Part shown: positions 39,321 to 49,000 of the stretch, in pieces | Layout of the letters: the number at the start of each line of letters is the position of its first letter | Position numbering within the stretch: position 1 is the first letter of the stretch | NCBI GenBank assembly: GCA_964543795.1 | Contig: CAZIZN010000006.1 | Location: 172,741-236,740, forward strand | Length of the DNA stretch: 64,000 nucleotides | Direction of reading: 5' to 3' | Origin: JACKIC01 sp964543795 | GTDB taxonomy: Bacteria; Planctomycetota; UBA1135; UBA2386 | Made by a program: the position numbers and the translations under genes | The notes under the pieces: model-generated | Databases searched by the model: none | What the model was told of the DNA's origin: nothing | The model's input: only the letters and a program-made list of their open reading frames with translations

Positions 39321-40768
39321 GGCCCGCCGTCGCCATGCTGCTCGGCTGCCTCGGCGCCGCCGCACCGGGACAGGCCGTTCCGGCCGCCGAGGGAGGCGTG
39401 CCGATCCCGGTCGAACGCATCCGCAGCGTGCTCGCCGGACTCGATGACGCCGCCGGCCGCGCCGACGTCGCCGCCTGCCTCTCGCACTTCGTGCCCGACC
39501 ACCCGGGCGCCCACGCGATGCTGGGCGTGCACCTCGCGCGCGTGCTGAGCCTCGGCAAGCAGCCGCGGCGACAGACCCGCATCCTCGGCGGCCCACACGT
39601 GCTCGGGCCGCGCACGCTCGTGCACGTCGAACACGAACTGCACTTCGACGATCCGGCGCTGCCCGTCGGCTTCCGCGTCCGCGAGCAGGCGCTGCTGGCG
39701 TTCCGCGCCGACGGCGCGAGGGTGGTGCCGACGTTCGCGGTGGTGCTGCCGACGCTGGCCGACGACGCCATGCGCACCGCGCCGCTGCGCCAGTTCCGGT
39801 GCCAGGTCTGCAACTACGAGGTGCTCGGGGCGCCGAGCTGGTTCTGCGTGCCGATGCGCGAGGAGGGCGCGCAAGCACTCGAAGGCGCTACGTTCCACCT
39901 CGCCGGCACCGACGTCGCGTGCGACGTCAGCGTGCGTGTCGCCGACCAGGACGGCACGGCACTCGACACCGCGCAGCGTCTGGCGGGTGCGTTGTGCGGG
40001 ATCGAGCCCGACGGACGCGCCGCCGTGCCGACCGCCTGGGTCCCCCCGGCGCTCGCGGACGAGGCGACGACCGGCGGCTGCGGCGCACGCGTCGAAGTGG
40101 CCCTGCGCGGCGGCGCACGCGCGGTGCTGCACGTCGTGCGCTTCGGCGGGCTCGAACACGTGCTGCTCGTGCGCGGGGACGCGGCGACGCTGCGCCGGCA
40201 CGCAGCCGACGTCGAGCGCCTGCTCGCCGGCTACCGCCTGCTCGAGCCCGGCTGCGACCCTGCCGCGCGAACCGCCGCGTCGCTGCACCACCACACCGGC
40301 GGGCGCCTCGTCGGCAACCGCTACGAGAACCCCGAGCGCGGAATCGCGCTCACCGGTCCGGACGGCTGGCGAGCCGAGCAGCGCGCCGGCGGCGCGGCGT
40401 TCCGCGTCGTCTGGACCAGCCCCGCCGGCAGTCGGCTCTGGTTCGTCGGCTACGCGGTGCCGCGCGGACTCGATCGCTGGACCGCGGCCACCGCCGATCG
40501 CTGGATCGAGAAGCTGCTCGAGGGGGCCGGCCTCGTCGCGACCGGCGGACCCGACGCCGACTGGGAGGCGTGTTCGACGCTCGATCTGCCGTCCCGCACG
40601 CTGGTCGCGCGGCCGCAGCCAGGCCTCGACCCGACGCGACCGTTCGAGCGGCGCCTGCGCGCGATCCTGCGCGACGACCTGCTGGTCGTGGCCGACGCGC
40701 GCGCGCAGACGGCCGAGGACGAAGCGACGCTCGCCACCGCGCTGCGGGCGATCGCACCGCTCCGGTGA
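39317..40768 (+). CDS. Secreted protein of the second ECF operon, unknown function
   Basis: The product is 483 aa with a signal peptide (to about residue 22). An SnoaL/NTF2-like segment may be present near residues 25-150 (ADVAACLSHFVPDHPG). Near 160-185 is a CQVCNYEVLGAPSWFCVP stretch with three Cys. The C-terminal half (ENPERGIALTGPDGWRAEQR) resembles the surface-exposed domain of PsbP-like proteins. No firm family is assigned. The ATGA overlap with the anti-sigma candidate suggests all three genes act together. Confidence 0.6.
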   Translation: MRPAVAMLLGCLGAAAPGQAVPAAEGGVPIPVERIRSVLAGLDDAAGRADVAACLSHFVPDHPGAHAMLGVHLARVLSLGKQPRRQTRILGGPHVLGPRTLVHVEHELHFDDPALPVGFRVREQALLAFRADGARVVPTFAVVLPTLADDAMRTAPLRQFRCQVCNYEVLGAPSWFCVPMREEGAQALEGATFHLAGTDVACDVSVRVADQDGTALDTAQRLAGALCGIEPDGRAAVPTAWVPPALADEATTGGCGARVEVALRGGARAVLHVVRFGGLEHVLLVRGDAATLRRHAADVERLLAGYRLLEPGCDPAARTAASLHHHTGGRLVGNRYENPERGIALTGPDGWRAEQRAGGAAFRVVWTSPAGSRLWFVGYAVPRGLDRWTAATADRWIEKLLEGAGLVATGGPDADWEACSTLDLPSRTLVARPQPGLDPTRPFERRLRAILRDDLLVVADARAQTAEDEATLATALRAIAPLR

Positions 40769-40862
40769 CCGCGCACCGCGGTCCCTGCTGGTCCGGCCCG
40801 CCGTTCGGGTCGGGTCGGGGGACGGGTGGCACCCTCCGCCAGGATCCGTAGACTCCGCGCCC

Positions 40863-41207
40863 GTGAACCTCCCCCCCGGCATGCAGGTGCTCTTCCAGGG
40901 CAAGGCCGACTTCCTGCGCGAGATCGGCGAGCGCCTGCGCGCCGCCGGCATCAAGGTCGCTTCCGGCCCCGTACCCGGCGGCTGGGAGCCGCGCGCCTGG
41001 CTCGCGGTCGCGAGCGACGACAAGGCGCGCGCGATGCAACTGCACCAGCAGTATCTCGACGACATGGTGCGCCGCGAGGGGCTGCCGCTGATCGACGCCG
41101 CGGTCGACTTCGACGCCGAGGAGACCGCGTGCCCCGCGTGCGGCACGCAGTTCACGACGGCGGGCACGACCCGCTGCCCCGACTGCGGCCTCAACTTCGG
41201 CGCCTGA
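40863..41207 (+). CDS. Small zinc-ribbon protein
   Basis: The product is 114 aa from a GTG. The N-terminus (LREIGERLRAAGIKVASGPV) is an alpha-beta unit like the DUF2007 signal-transducing type. The C-terminus is a zinc ribbon with CPACG and CPDCG pairs. TAGACT ends 8 bases before the GTG, suggesting a leaderless message. The function is unknown. Confidence 0.65.
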   Translation: MNLPPGMQVLFQGKADFLREIGERLRAAGIKVASGPVPGGWEPRAWLAVASDDKARAMQLHQQYLDDMVRREGLPLIDAAVDFDAEETACPACGTQFTTAGTTRCPDCGLNFGA

Positions 41208-41209
41208 CG

Positions 41210-43585
41210 ATGCCGCCGCGGCCGACGTTGCACCCCCGCCTCGCCGCTCTGTGCCTGGGTCTCTCCTGCACGGCGCTGCCCGCGCAGGGCATCGTGTGGG
41301 ACGTGCCGCATCGCGGTGCCCTGGTCTACGACCGGACCACGCAGGGCTTCGAACTCGGCGCCCCGCCGTCGCGCCTGCGGCCGCAGTGGGTGATCGAGGG
41401 CGCCGGCCCGGGCGCCTACACGTGGCGCTACCACGCGGCGACGCCCGAGACCGTGCCGGCGGGCTGGGAACAACCGGGCTTCGACGACGGCGCGTGGCCG
41501 CACGGCCGCGGCGAGTTCGGCCCCGACGTCGGCAGGAACCCGGTGCAGCAGACGGTCTGGAACGGCACGTGGCTGGGCCTGCGCGCGCGCGTCGACCTCG
41601 GCACGAGGAAGCCGCGCGCCGTGCTGGTCCGCGCCAGCTTCGACGACGTGCTCTCGATCCACTGGAACGGCACGAAGGTCGCCGAACGCAGCGACCTCGG
41701 CCGCGACCGCGAGATCTGGCTCGTGGGAGCCTCGCTCGACGCCTGGCAGCGCGGCGAGAACACGCTCGCGTTCGCGTGCCTCAACACCGGCGGCTACCAG
41801 TGCCTCGACGTGGCGGTGGCGACCTTCGCGACCCTGCCGACCGGAGCGCGGACCACCGACGATCTCGCGCGCCTGTGGCGCGAGGAGCACGACCGCGCCG
41901 CCGGCGTGCGCGGCGACCTCTTCGGCGGCTACCGCATGCCGCCGCTGCTGCTCGAAGGCGACCTCCAGAACGGCCTGCACGTGCGCCTGCCGCCGGCCGA
42001 CCTGCGCGATCTCGGTTGGTGGATGGCGATGGACCTGCGCTGCGGCGTCACGGGCGGCGCCGTCGCCGCCGAGGCGGCCCGGCTCTACCGGCTCGGCGAT
42101 CTCGTCGTGAAGGGCCGCGCCACCGCGGTCGACACCGAAGGCTGGCAGACGATCGAACTCACCGTCAGGAACTCGGCCGAACCGGCGCCGCGCAGCGACA
42201 GCAAGCGCTTCGTCGATCGCTTCATCGCCCCGCACGTCGCCTACGGCTTCGACGGCCGCCTCGTCGTGCGGCGCAAGCTCGCCGTCGCCGGCAATCGGGT
42301 GCGGATCGTCGAGTTCGCGACCGAACTCGACGGGCGCGTGCTGCGCGGCAAGGACTGGAAGGACGTCGCGGCGGCGCTGCGCCAGCGCGAAACGTGGCGC
42401 TTCCGCGAGGTGCGCGAGGGCCAGGACGCCGCGTTCCGCGCCAGCGTCACCGCGGCGATCGAGCGCGGCACGAAGCGCCTGCGCCGCCGGCTCGAGAACC
42501 TCGACCGCGACGCGCTCGAAGCCGAGTCCCCCGACGCGGACCGCAGCTACCACACCGGCCGGCTGGCGATCGGGCTGCTGGCGCTGCTCAAGGGCGGCGT
42601 GCCGAAGGACGATCCGGTCGTGAAGAAGGGCTACGACGAACTGCGCCGCCGGGTGCTCGTCGACACCTACTCGCTCGGCAACGCGCTGATGGCGCTCGAG
42701 GCGCTCTACGCGCCGGCGAGCGAATGGGGCGACCTGCGTTCGGGCACGATCGACCGGCCGCAGCGGCGGCAGGTGCCGGCGGACGACCTGAAGCTCATGC
42801 AGCAGTGGGCCCGGCAGCTGCTGCACAACGTCGACGACCGCGTCGATCCGGCCTACCTGCTGCGCTTCAACTACGTGCGCGGTCCGCGCACCGACAACTC
42901 CGTCAATCAGTACGGGCTGCTCGGCCTCTACTCGGCGCACCTCTGCGGCGTCGAGGTGCCGGCGAGCGTCTGGGAGGCCGCGATCAACCATCTGCTCGCC
43001 GACCAGTGCCCCGAGGGCGAGAAGGTCCGGCTCGACCTCACGGACTATCGCACGCACGCGCGCCGCTCCGCCGCGCCCGACGAGAAGTTCACGGTCTCGA
43101 CGATGTACGCGCGGGCCTGCGGCTGGAGCTACCACGGGCCGAAGTCCGACGGCGAACTCTCCCCCGTCTACGGCAGCATGACGGCGGCCGGCATCACCGG
43201 GCTCGCGATCTGCCAGGCGGCGCTCGAGGACTACCCGAACGTCAAGCGCCCGAAGCTGCAGGGCGAGGCGTCGCGAGCGCGCGCCGACGGGTTCGCGTGG
43301 CTCGCGCAGAACATGACGATGCGCTACCACGCCGGCGCGATCGACCGGCAGCCGCGCTGGTTCTACTACTACCTCTACGGCATCGAACGCGCGGCCCTGC
43401 TCTCGGGCATCGCCCTGATCGCCGACCGCGACTGGTACTTCGAGGGCGCCATGGTCCTCGTGCACAGCCAGCAGGACGACGGCCACTGGCCAGCGGAGTT
43501 GCAGGCCGACCTGGCGGTCGAGCGCGATGCGATGGCGATCCTGTTCTTGAAGCAGAGCACCGCACCGGTGCTCACCGGGCGCTGA
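41210..43585 (+). CDS. Secreted alpha/alpha-toroid protein with jelly-roll domain
   Basis: The product is 791 aa with a signal peptide (ending ALPAQ). A beta-galactosidase-type jelly-roll lies near 60-210 (PAGWEQPGFDDGAWPHGRGE, FDDVLSIHWNGTKV). After a connecting region, residues of about 470-780 form a toroid of the prenyltransferase/squalene-cyclase type (YGLLGLYSAHLCGVEVP, QQDDGHWPAEL near the end). Catalytic Asp motifs of cyclases are not seen. A glycan or polymer role is possible. It starts 2 bases after the zinc-ribbon gene. Confidence 0.7.
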   Translation: MPPRPTLHPRLAALCLGLSCTALPAQGIVWDVPHRGALVYDRTTQGFELGAPPSRLRPQWVIEGAGPGAYTWRYHAATPETVPAGWEQPGFDDGAWPHGRGEFGPDVGRNPVQQTVWNGTWLGLRARVDLGTRKPRAVLVRASFDDVLSIHWNGTKVAERSDLGRDREIWLVGASLDAWQRGENTLAFACLNTGGYQCLDVAVATFATLPTGARTTDDLARLWREEHDRAAGVRGDLFGGYRMPPLLLEGDLQNGLHVRLPPADLRDLGWWMAMDLRCGVTGGAVAAEAARLYRLGDLVVKGRATAVDTEGWQTIELTVRNSAEPAPRSDSKRFVDRFIAPHVAYGFDGRLVVRRKLAVAGNRVRIVEFATELDGRVLRGKDWKDVAAALRQRETWRFREVREGQDAAFRASVTAAIERGTKRLRRRLENLDRDALEAESPDADRSYHTGRLAIGLLALLKGGVPKDDPVVKKGYDELRRRVLVDTYSLGNALMALEALYAPASEWGDLRSGTIDRPQRRQVPADDLKLMQQWARQLLHNVDDRVDPAYLLRFNYVRGPRTDNSVNQYGLLGLYSAHLCGVEVPASVWEAAINHLLADQCPEGEKVRLDLTDYRTHARRSAAPDEKFTVSTMYARACGWSYHGPKSDGELSPVYGSMTAAGITGLAICQAALEDYPNVKRPKLQGEASRARADGFAWLAQNMTMRYHAGAIDRQPRWFYYYLYGIERAALLSGIALIADRDWYFEGAMVLVHSQQDDGHWPAELQADLAVERDAMAILFLKQSTAPVLTGR

Positions 43586-43586
43586 C

Positions 43587-44255
43587 GTGCGGGCGCGCCT
43601 CTTCGCAAGGGAGTGGCCTGCGTCCTCGCGGCGCGCCGGACGGCGGTCCGCGGCGTTCGCCGTGCTGCTCGGCCTCGCCGGCTGCCGCACGAGCCCGCCC
43701 GAACCGGCCTGGATCGACCTGTTCGACGGCACGGCGCTCGGCTCCTTCGTGTCGACGCCGTTCGGCGGCGAAGGCCCGATCGACGTGCGCGACGGCGCCA
43801 TCTGGCTCGAGGCCGGCAACCCGCTGACCGGCGTCACCTGGCAGGGCGAGCCGCCGCACGGCGACTACGAACTCGAGGTCGTCGCGGCACCCGTGAGCGG
43901 CAGCGACTTCTTCCTGGGCCTCACCTTCCCCGTCGGCCAGGAGCACCTCACGCTCGTGCTCGGCGGCTGGGGCGGCGCGGTGTGCGGACTGTCGTGCATC
44001 GACGGTCTCGACGCGGCGCGCAATGCGACGCGCACCCTGCGTTCGTTCGCCCCTCGGGTCGACTGCACGGTGCGCGTGCGCGTCGATGCCGCCGCCGTCG
44101 CGGTGTGGCTCGACGGCGCGCCGTTCGCCGCGGTGCCACGGCCAGGACGGACCTTCTCGCTGCGCAGCGAAGTGCTGCTGAGCGCTCCGTTCGGCCTGTG
44201 CTCCTACGCGACCTCGTCGCGCGTGCGGGCCGTGCGCTGGCGGCGGCTCGCCTGA
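43587..44255 (+). CDS. Lipoprotein with DUF1080-like lectin/hydrolase domain
   Basis: The product is 222 aa from a GTG one base after the upstream stop. A lipobox LLGLAGC lies near residue 28. WIDLFDGTALGSFVSTPFGG is the start motif of the 3-keto-disaccharide hydrolase/DUF1080 jelly-roll, with YELEVVAAPVSGSDFFLGL later. It probably binds or cleaves sugars at the cell surface and is co-transcribed with the toroid protein. Confidence 0.72.
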   Translation: MRARLFAREWPASSRRAGRRSAAFAVLLGLAGCRTSPPEPAWIDLFDGTALGSFVSTPFGGEGPIDVRDGAIWLEAGNPLTGVTWQGEPPHGDYELEVVAAPVSGSDFFLGLTFPVGQEHLTLVLGGWGGAVCGLSCIDGLDAARNATRTLRSFAPRVDCTVRVRVDAAAVAVWLDGAPFAAVPRPGRTFSLRSEVLLSAPFGLCSYATSSRVRAVRWRRLA

Positions 44256-44408
44256 CGGGCGACCGGGACGGGCCACCGGGACCGGCGACCCGGACGGGGC
44301 ACGCGGCCGCGTTCCCATGCGCGGCAGCGCATGCCACGCGCCAGTTCGGCTGCGCCGCGGCCGCGCGCGCCGGCTAGACTTCCCCCGCCTGCCCTCGTCT
44401 CCTCCACG

Positions 44409-46004
44409 ATGCGAACGTTCCTGATCCCGCTCGCGCTCGCCGTTGCCGTCGGCGATGCGGCTGCGCAATCCAACTCCCGCGGTACCGGCTACGACGCCGA
44501 ACTGTCGCAGATCTCGAGCGCGCGGGCCTGGGGCCGCCGCGGCCCGGCCTACCCCGGCGGCGAAGTCGGCGTCTCGTTCCAGAACCAGCTCTGCAATCCC
44601 GGCTCGATCAACATCGAGTGGCGCGCGCCGATGCTGCCCGACCACCCGAAGTTCGGGTTCCTCGCCGCGCGCCTGGTCGGCGACCGGCTCGTGCAGATCT
44701 CGGACTGGTCCTACTGCAAGCACGCGTTCTACGCGCTCAGCAGCCCGTCGGTCTGCGGCGGCTCCTGCCAGGGCACGAACGGCAGCCAGCTCGGCGTCAG
44801 CTGCTCGGACATCTACAGCAACGGCAACAACGCCGATCGCAACTACCTCGGCCCGCCCGCGGAGATCGATCCGTGGCTCGGCACGTGGACCCCGCTCGGC
44901 AGCTACTTCGACGTCGGTGATCCGCAGACGGGCCTCGGCCCGGCCGACAGCGTGCGCAGCCTCAGCACGAACGGCTTCGACTCGGTGAAGAACCGCGTCA
45001 CGATCCGCGAAGCCGACCTCGTCGGCGCGACGAGCGGCAGCCTGTTCTTCCAGATCTTCGTGATCTGCGAAGGCGAGCCGGTCCAAAACCGCGCCAACAA
45101 CATCCGCTCGCGCCCGTTCCACCTCTCGTGGAGCGGCTCCTCGTGGAGCGCTTCGACCTCGGGCACGTCGACCTACGGCTCGGTGCTGAGCCGGTGGACC
45201 GGCGCCAGCAGTGCCCTGGCCGGCAACGGCAACGACGACGGCCGCTTCGAGGTCGCGGTCAAGGTGACCGGGCCGGTGGACGGCCTGTGGCACTACGAGT
45301 ACGCGGTGCTCAACCTCGACAACCACCGCGGCGGCGCCGCGTTCCGCCTGCCGGTCTGCCCGACCGGGCGCGTCGTGAACCTCGGTTGCCGCGACATCGA
45401 CCAGGACCCGCTCAACGACTGGTCCGCGAGCGTGGCCAACGGCGAGATCACCTTCGCCGCGCCTGCGAACAACCCGCACAACTGGAACCAGCTGTTCAAC
45501 TTCTGGTTCGACAGCGATGTCGCCCCGGTCGTCGGCAACGCGACGATCGACCAGGCGCGCATCGGTCCGGGGGCGCTGTCGTTCCCGGTGCCGACCCAGG
45601 TGCCGGGCCTCCAGCCCGCCGTCCACCTCGGCGCCGGCTGCGGCACGCCGAGTCTCCTCCTTGCAGCCAACGGCGTGCCCTCGGCGGGCAACGCCGCATT
45701 CGCGATCGACGTGATCGGCGCGCCTGGCACCGGCGTGTTCGCGTTCTACAGCTTCGGCGGCGCGAGCCAGCCGATCGCGCCGGGCTGCACGCAGTTCCTC
45801 GACACGGCCCTGCTCGGCACGCACGGCTTCCTGATGACGGACGGCGCGGGCCGCGCGTCGATCCCGCTCGGCGTACCGGCCGGCTTCGCGCCGACGGACC
45901 TCTCCTGGCAGGCGGCGTCGGTGCAGGCGGCGGGTCCGGTGTTCGGGGCCTTCGGCCTCAGCAACGGCCTGCTCGTGCGCCTGTCCGGCAGCGGCTGCCA
46001 GTAA
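44409..46004 (+). CDS. Large secreted protein with the shared C-terminal domain
   Basis: The product is 531 aa with a signal peptide (ending DAAAQ). The central 380 residues are beta-rich with several Cys (SVCGGSCQGTNGSQLGVSCS) and match no family I know. From about residue 410 comes the shared C-terminal domain (LGAGCGTPSLLLAANG, APGCTQFLDTALL). TAGACT at 44375-44380 may be its -10 box. It converges on the NRPS gene 24 bases away. Confidence 0.72.
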   Translation: MRTFLIPLALAVAVGDAAAQSNSRGTGYDAELSQISSARAWGRRGPAYPGGEVGVSFQNQLCNPGSINIEWRAPMLPDHPKFGFLAARLVGDRLVQISDWSYCKHAFYALSSPSVCGGSCQGTNGSQLGVSCSDIYSNGNNADRNYLGPPAEIDPWLGTWTPLGSYFDVGDPQTGLGPADSVRSLSTNGFDSVKNRVTIREADLVGATSGSLFFQIFVICEGEPVQNRANNIRSRPFHLSWSGSSWSASTSGTSTYGSVLSRWTGASSALAGNGNDDGRFEVAVKVTGPVDGLWHYEYAVLNLDNHRGGAAFRLPVCPTGRVVNLGCRDIDQDPLNDWSASVANGEITFAAPANNPHNWNQLFNFWFDSDVAPVVGNATIDQARIGPGALSFPVPTQVPGLQPAVHLGAGCGTPSLLLAANGVPSAGNAAFAIDVIGAPGTGVFAFYSFGGASQPIAPGCTQFLDTALLGTHGFLMTDGAGRASIPLGVPAGFAPTDLSWQAASVQAAGPVFGAFGLSNGLLVRLSGSGCQ

Positions 46005-46020
46005 CCGCGGCCCGCCGCGG
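46005..46020. terminator. Short hairpin between convergent genes
   Basis: CCGCGG at 46005-46010 pairs with CCGCGG at 46015-46020 around CCCG, immediately after a TAA and before the opposing gene's stop at 46029. Confidence 0.35.
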
Positions 46021-46028
46021 CCGGCGGC

Positions 46029-49000
46029 TCAGTTGCGCCGCAGCAGGTTGCGGCGCTGGCGCGCGCGTTCGGCGGCGAGTTGCGCCGCGGTCGGTGCGGC
46101 CTTGCCGACGTCGAGGTGCCGGGCGAGCGCACGCACCGTCGTGAAGCGGAACAGGTCGGTGACCTGCAGCTGCACGCCGAGTTCCTGCACGATCTCGCGG
46201 TGCACCCGCACGGCGAGGATGCTGTGGCCGCCGGAGTCGAAGAAGTTGTCCTCGACGCCGACCGCCTCGGTGCCGAGTGCCCGCCGCCAGATCGCCAGGA
46301 TGCGGCCCTCGGAATCGCTCGCCGCCTCCACCACGGGCCGCGCCGCGCCGGCGGCGTCCTCGGGCGACGGCAGCGCCTTGCGGTCGATCTTGAGGTTGGG
46401 CGTGCGCGGCAGGTCGGCCATCGCCACGAGGTGGCTCGGCACCATGAAGTCGGGCAGCAGGCCGCGCAGGTGGCCGCGCAGGTCGTCGGGCTTGGGTGCT
46501 GGATTGCGCCCCACGAAGTAGCCGACGAGCTGCGTCTCGCCGGCCCCGTCGCCGCGCGCCGTGACGACGCATTCGCGCACGCCCGGGTGCATGGCCAGAG
46601 CGGCTTCGATCTCGCCGAGTTCGATGCGGTAGCCCCGCACCTTGACCTGGTGGTCCTTGCGGCCGAGGTACTCGAGCACGCCGTCGGCGCGCCAGCGCAC
46701 GAGATCGCCGGTCGCGTACATCTTCGCGCCGACGACTCCGGGCGGCGCGAACGGATCGGCGACGAAGCGTTCGGCGGTCAGCTCCGGCCGTCGGAAGTAG
46801 CCCGCGGTGACGCCGGCCCCGCCGATCCAGAGTTCGCCGGGCGCACCGGCAGGCACGGGCTGCAGGTTGGGGTCGAGCACGTAGACGGTCTGGTTCGCCA
46901 GCGGCCGGCCGATCGGCACCGGGTCGTCGTCACCGACCACGGTCGTCGTCGACCAGACGGTCGTCTCGGTCGGACCGTAGACGTCGTGCAGCGTGCCGAC
47001 GAGCCCACGCAGCTGCTGCGCGAGCGGCCGCGGCAACGCCTCGCCGCCGACGAGCATGTGCCGCAAGCCGCGGAACGCGGCCGGCGCCGCCGGATCGTGC
47101 AGCAGCATCGCCGCCATCGACGGCGTGCACTGGAAGTGCGTCGCGCCGTGCGCGGTGATCAGCTCGGGGATCGAGGCGGGGGCCGCCTGCGCCGCCGCCG
47201 GCGACGCCGCGCAGGACGCGCGCGCGGCGGCCGTCGCGAGATCGCAGCGCTTCTTGACCTCGAGCAGTTGCGGCAGGTGCTGCAGCACGACGTCGGTCGG
47301 CACGCCGTAGTCGACGAGGCAGGCGACCTCGTCGACGCCGAGGCCCCGCAGGCGGTCGACGATGCGCACGCAGTCGTCGGGCGAGCCGAACAGACCGCTG
47401 GTCCGGTAGTAGCGTTCGAACGAGAAGTCGAGCAGCGCCTCGAAGTCCTCCTTCGTGAGGCCGCCGCTGAGCAGCGCGTCGAGTTCGCCGGGCTTGTCGA
47501 CGCGGTTCTTGAAGGCGGGGAACGACCACGCCGCCTGCTTGACGAGGTCGAGGCTGCTGCGCAGGTAGCCCTTCATCGGCTCGCGCACGACTTCGCGCAC
47601 CGCCTCGTCGCTGTCGCCGACGAAGGTGTGCAGCATGAGCGTGACGCGTCCCTCGCCGGGGTGACCGGCCGCGCGCCAGGCCTGCCGGTAGACCTCGAGC
47701 TTGTGCTGCAGTTCCTCGAGGCTCTGGCCGAGCAGGTGCGTCAGCACGTACGAGCCCGACTCGCCCGCGGCGCGGTACGTCTCCGGGTTGCCGGCGATCG
47801 TCACCCACGTCGGCAGTTCCTTCTGCACCGGCCGCGGCAGGGTGCGGATCTTGTGGTTCTTGCCGTCGTGGCCGGCGAACTCCAGTTCCTCGCCGCGCCA
47901 CAGCGCCTGCACCTGGCGCATCGACTGGAACAGGACGTTCTTGCGGTCCACGAAGCTCTCCGGCCGCAGCACGAAGTCGCGCGCGTGCCAGCCGGCGGCG
48001 AAGGCGATGCCGACGCGGCCGTGCGAGAGGTTGTCGACGAGCGCCCAGTCCTCGGCGACGCGGATCGGGTGGTGCAGCGTGACGACGCACGAGCCCGCGC
48101 GGATCGCGACGTGCTGCGTGATCGCCGCGACCGCCGCGCTGGCCACCGCCGGGTTCGGGTAGAGGCCGCCGAACGCGTGGAAGTGGCGCTCGGGGGTCCA
48201 GATCGCCTCGAAGCCGTGCTGGTCGGCCCACTTCGCCCCTTCGATGAGCAGGCGGTACTTGTCCTCGGCGAACTCGCCCTCGTCGCTCGCGAAGTAGAAC
48301 AGGCTGAACGTGATCGGCCGCGCCTGCACGGGCGGCGCGGCGTGCTGGCGCTGCGCGGCCGCTCCCTCGCCGCTGTGCACCACGACGCGGAAGCCGCGGC
48401 AGAGCGTCCAGAGCAGTTCGAGCACCGAGATGTCGAACGAGAGGCTCGTCACGGCGAGCCACGTGCCGGGCTCGGTGCCCAGCACGCGATCCATGCCGAG
48501 GAAGAAGTTCGTCGCGTTGCGGTGCCGCACCATGACGCCCTTGGGCCGGCCGGTCGAACCCGACGTGTAGATCACGTAGGCGATGTCGTCGCCGGTCGTC
48601 GGATCGTCGAGCGGCAGTTCGGCGTCGCCGATCGCGGCCGCGTCCGCGTCGAGGTCGATGCGCGGGCAGGACACGGCCGGTGCTGCGGCGGTGGTCGCGC
48701 GGTCGACGATCAGCGCCCGCAGCTCGGCGTCCTCGGCCATGAACGCGAGGCGCTCGCGCGGGTAGGTCGGGTCGAGCGGCACGTAGGCGGCGCCGCAACG
48801 CTGCACGGCCAGCACCGCGGCCACCATGCCGATGCCGCGCTGCGTGCAGATGCCGACGCGGTCGCCGCGGCCGACGCCGCGCTGGCGCAACCAGCCGGCG
48901 AGGCGCAGCACCCGCAGGCGCAGTTCGCCGTAGGTGACCGAGACGCCGTCGTGCACCAGCGCCACGCGCTCGGGCGCACGCAGGGCACCGTCGAGGAACT

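Noticed and set aside
38597..43837. A 1746-codon minus-strand frame
   Set aside because: It covers six plus-strand genes with signal peptides, a sigma partner and recognisable domains; its own sequence is low-complexity.
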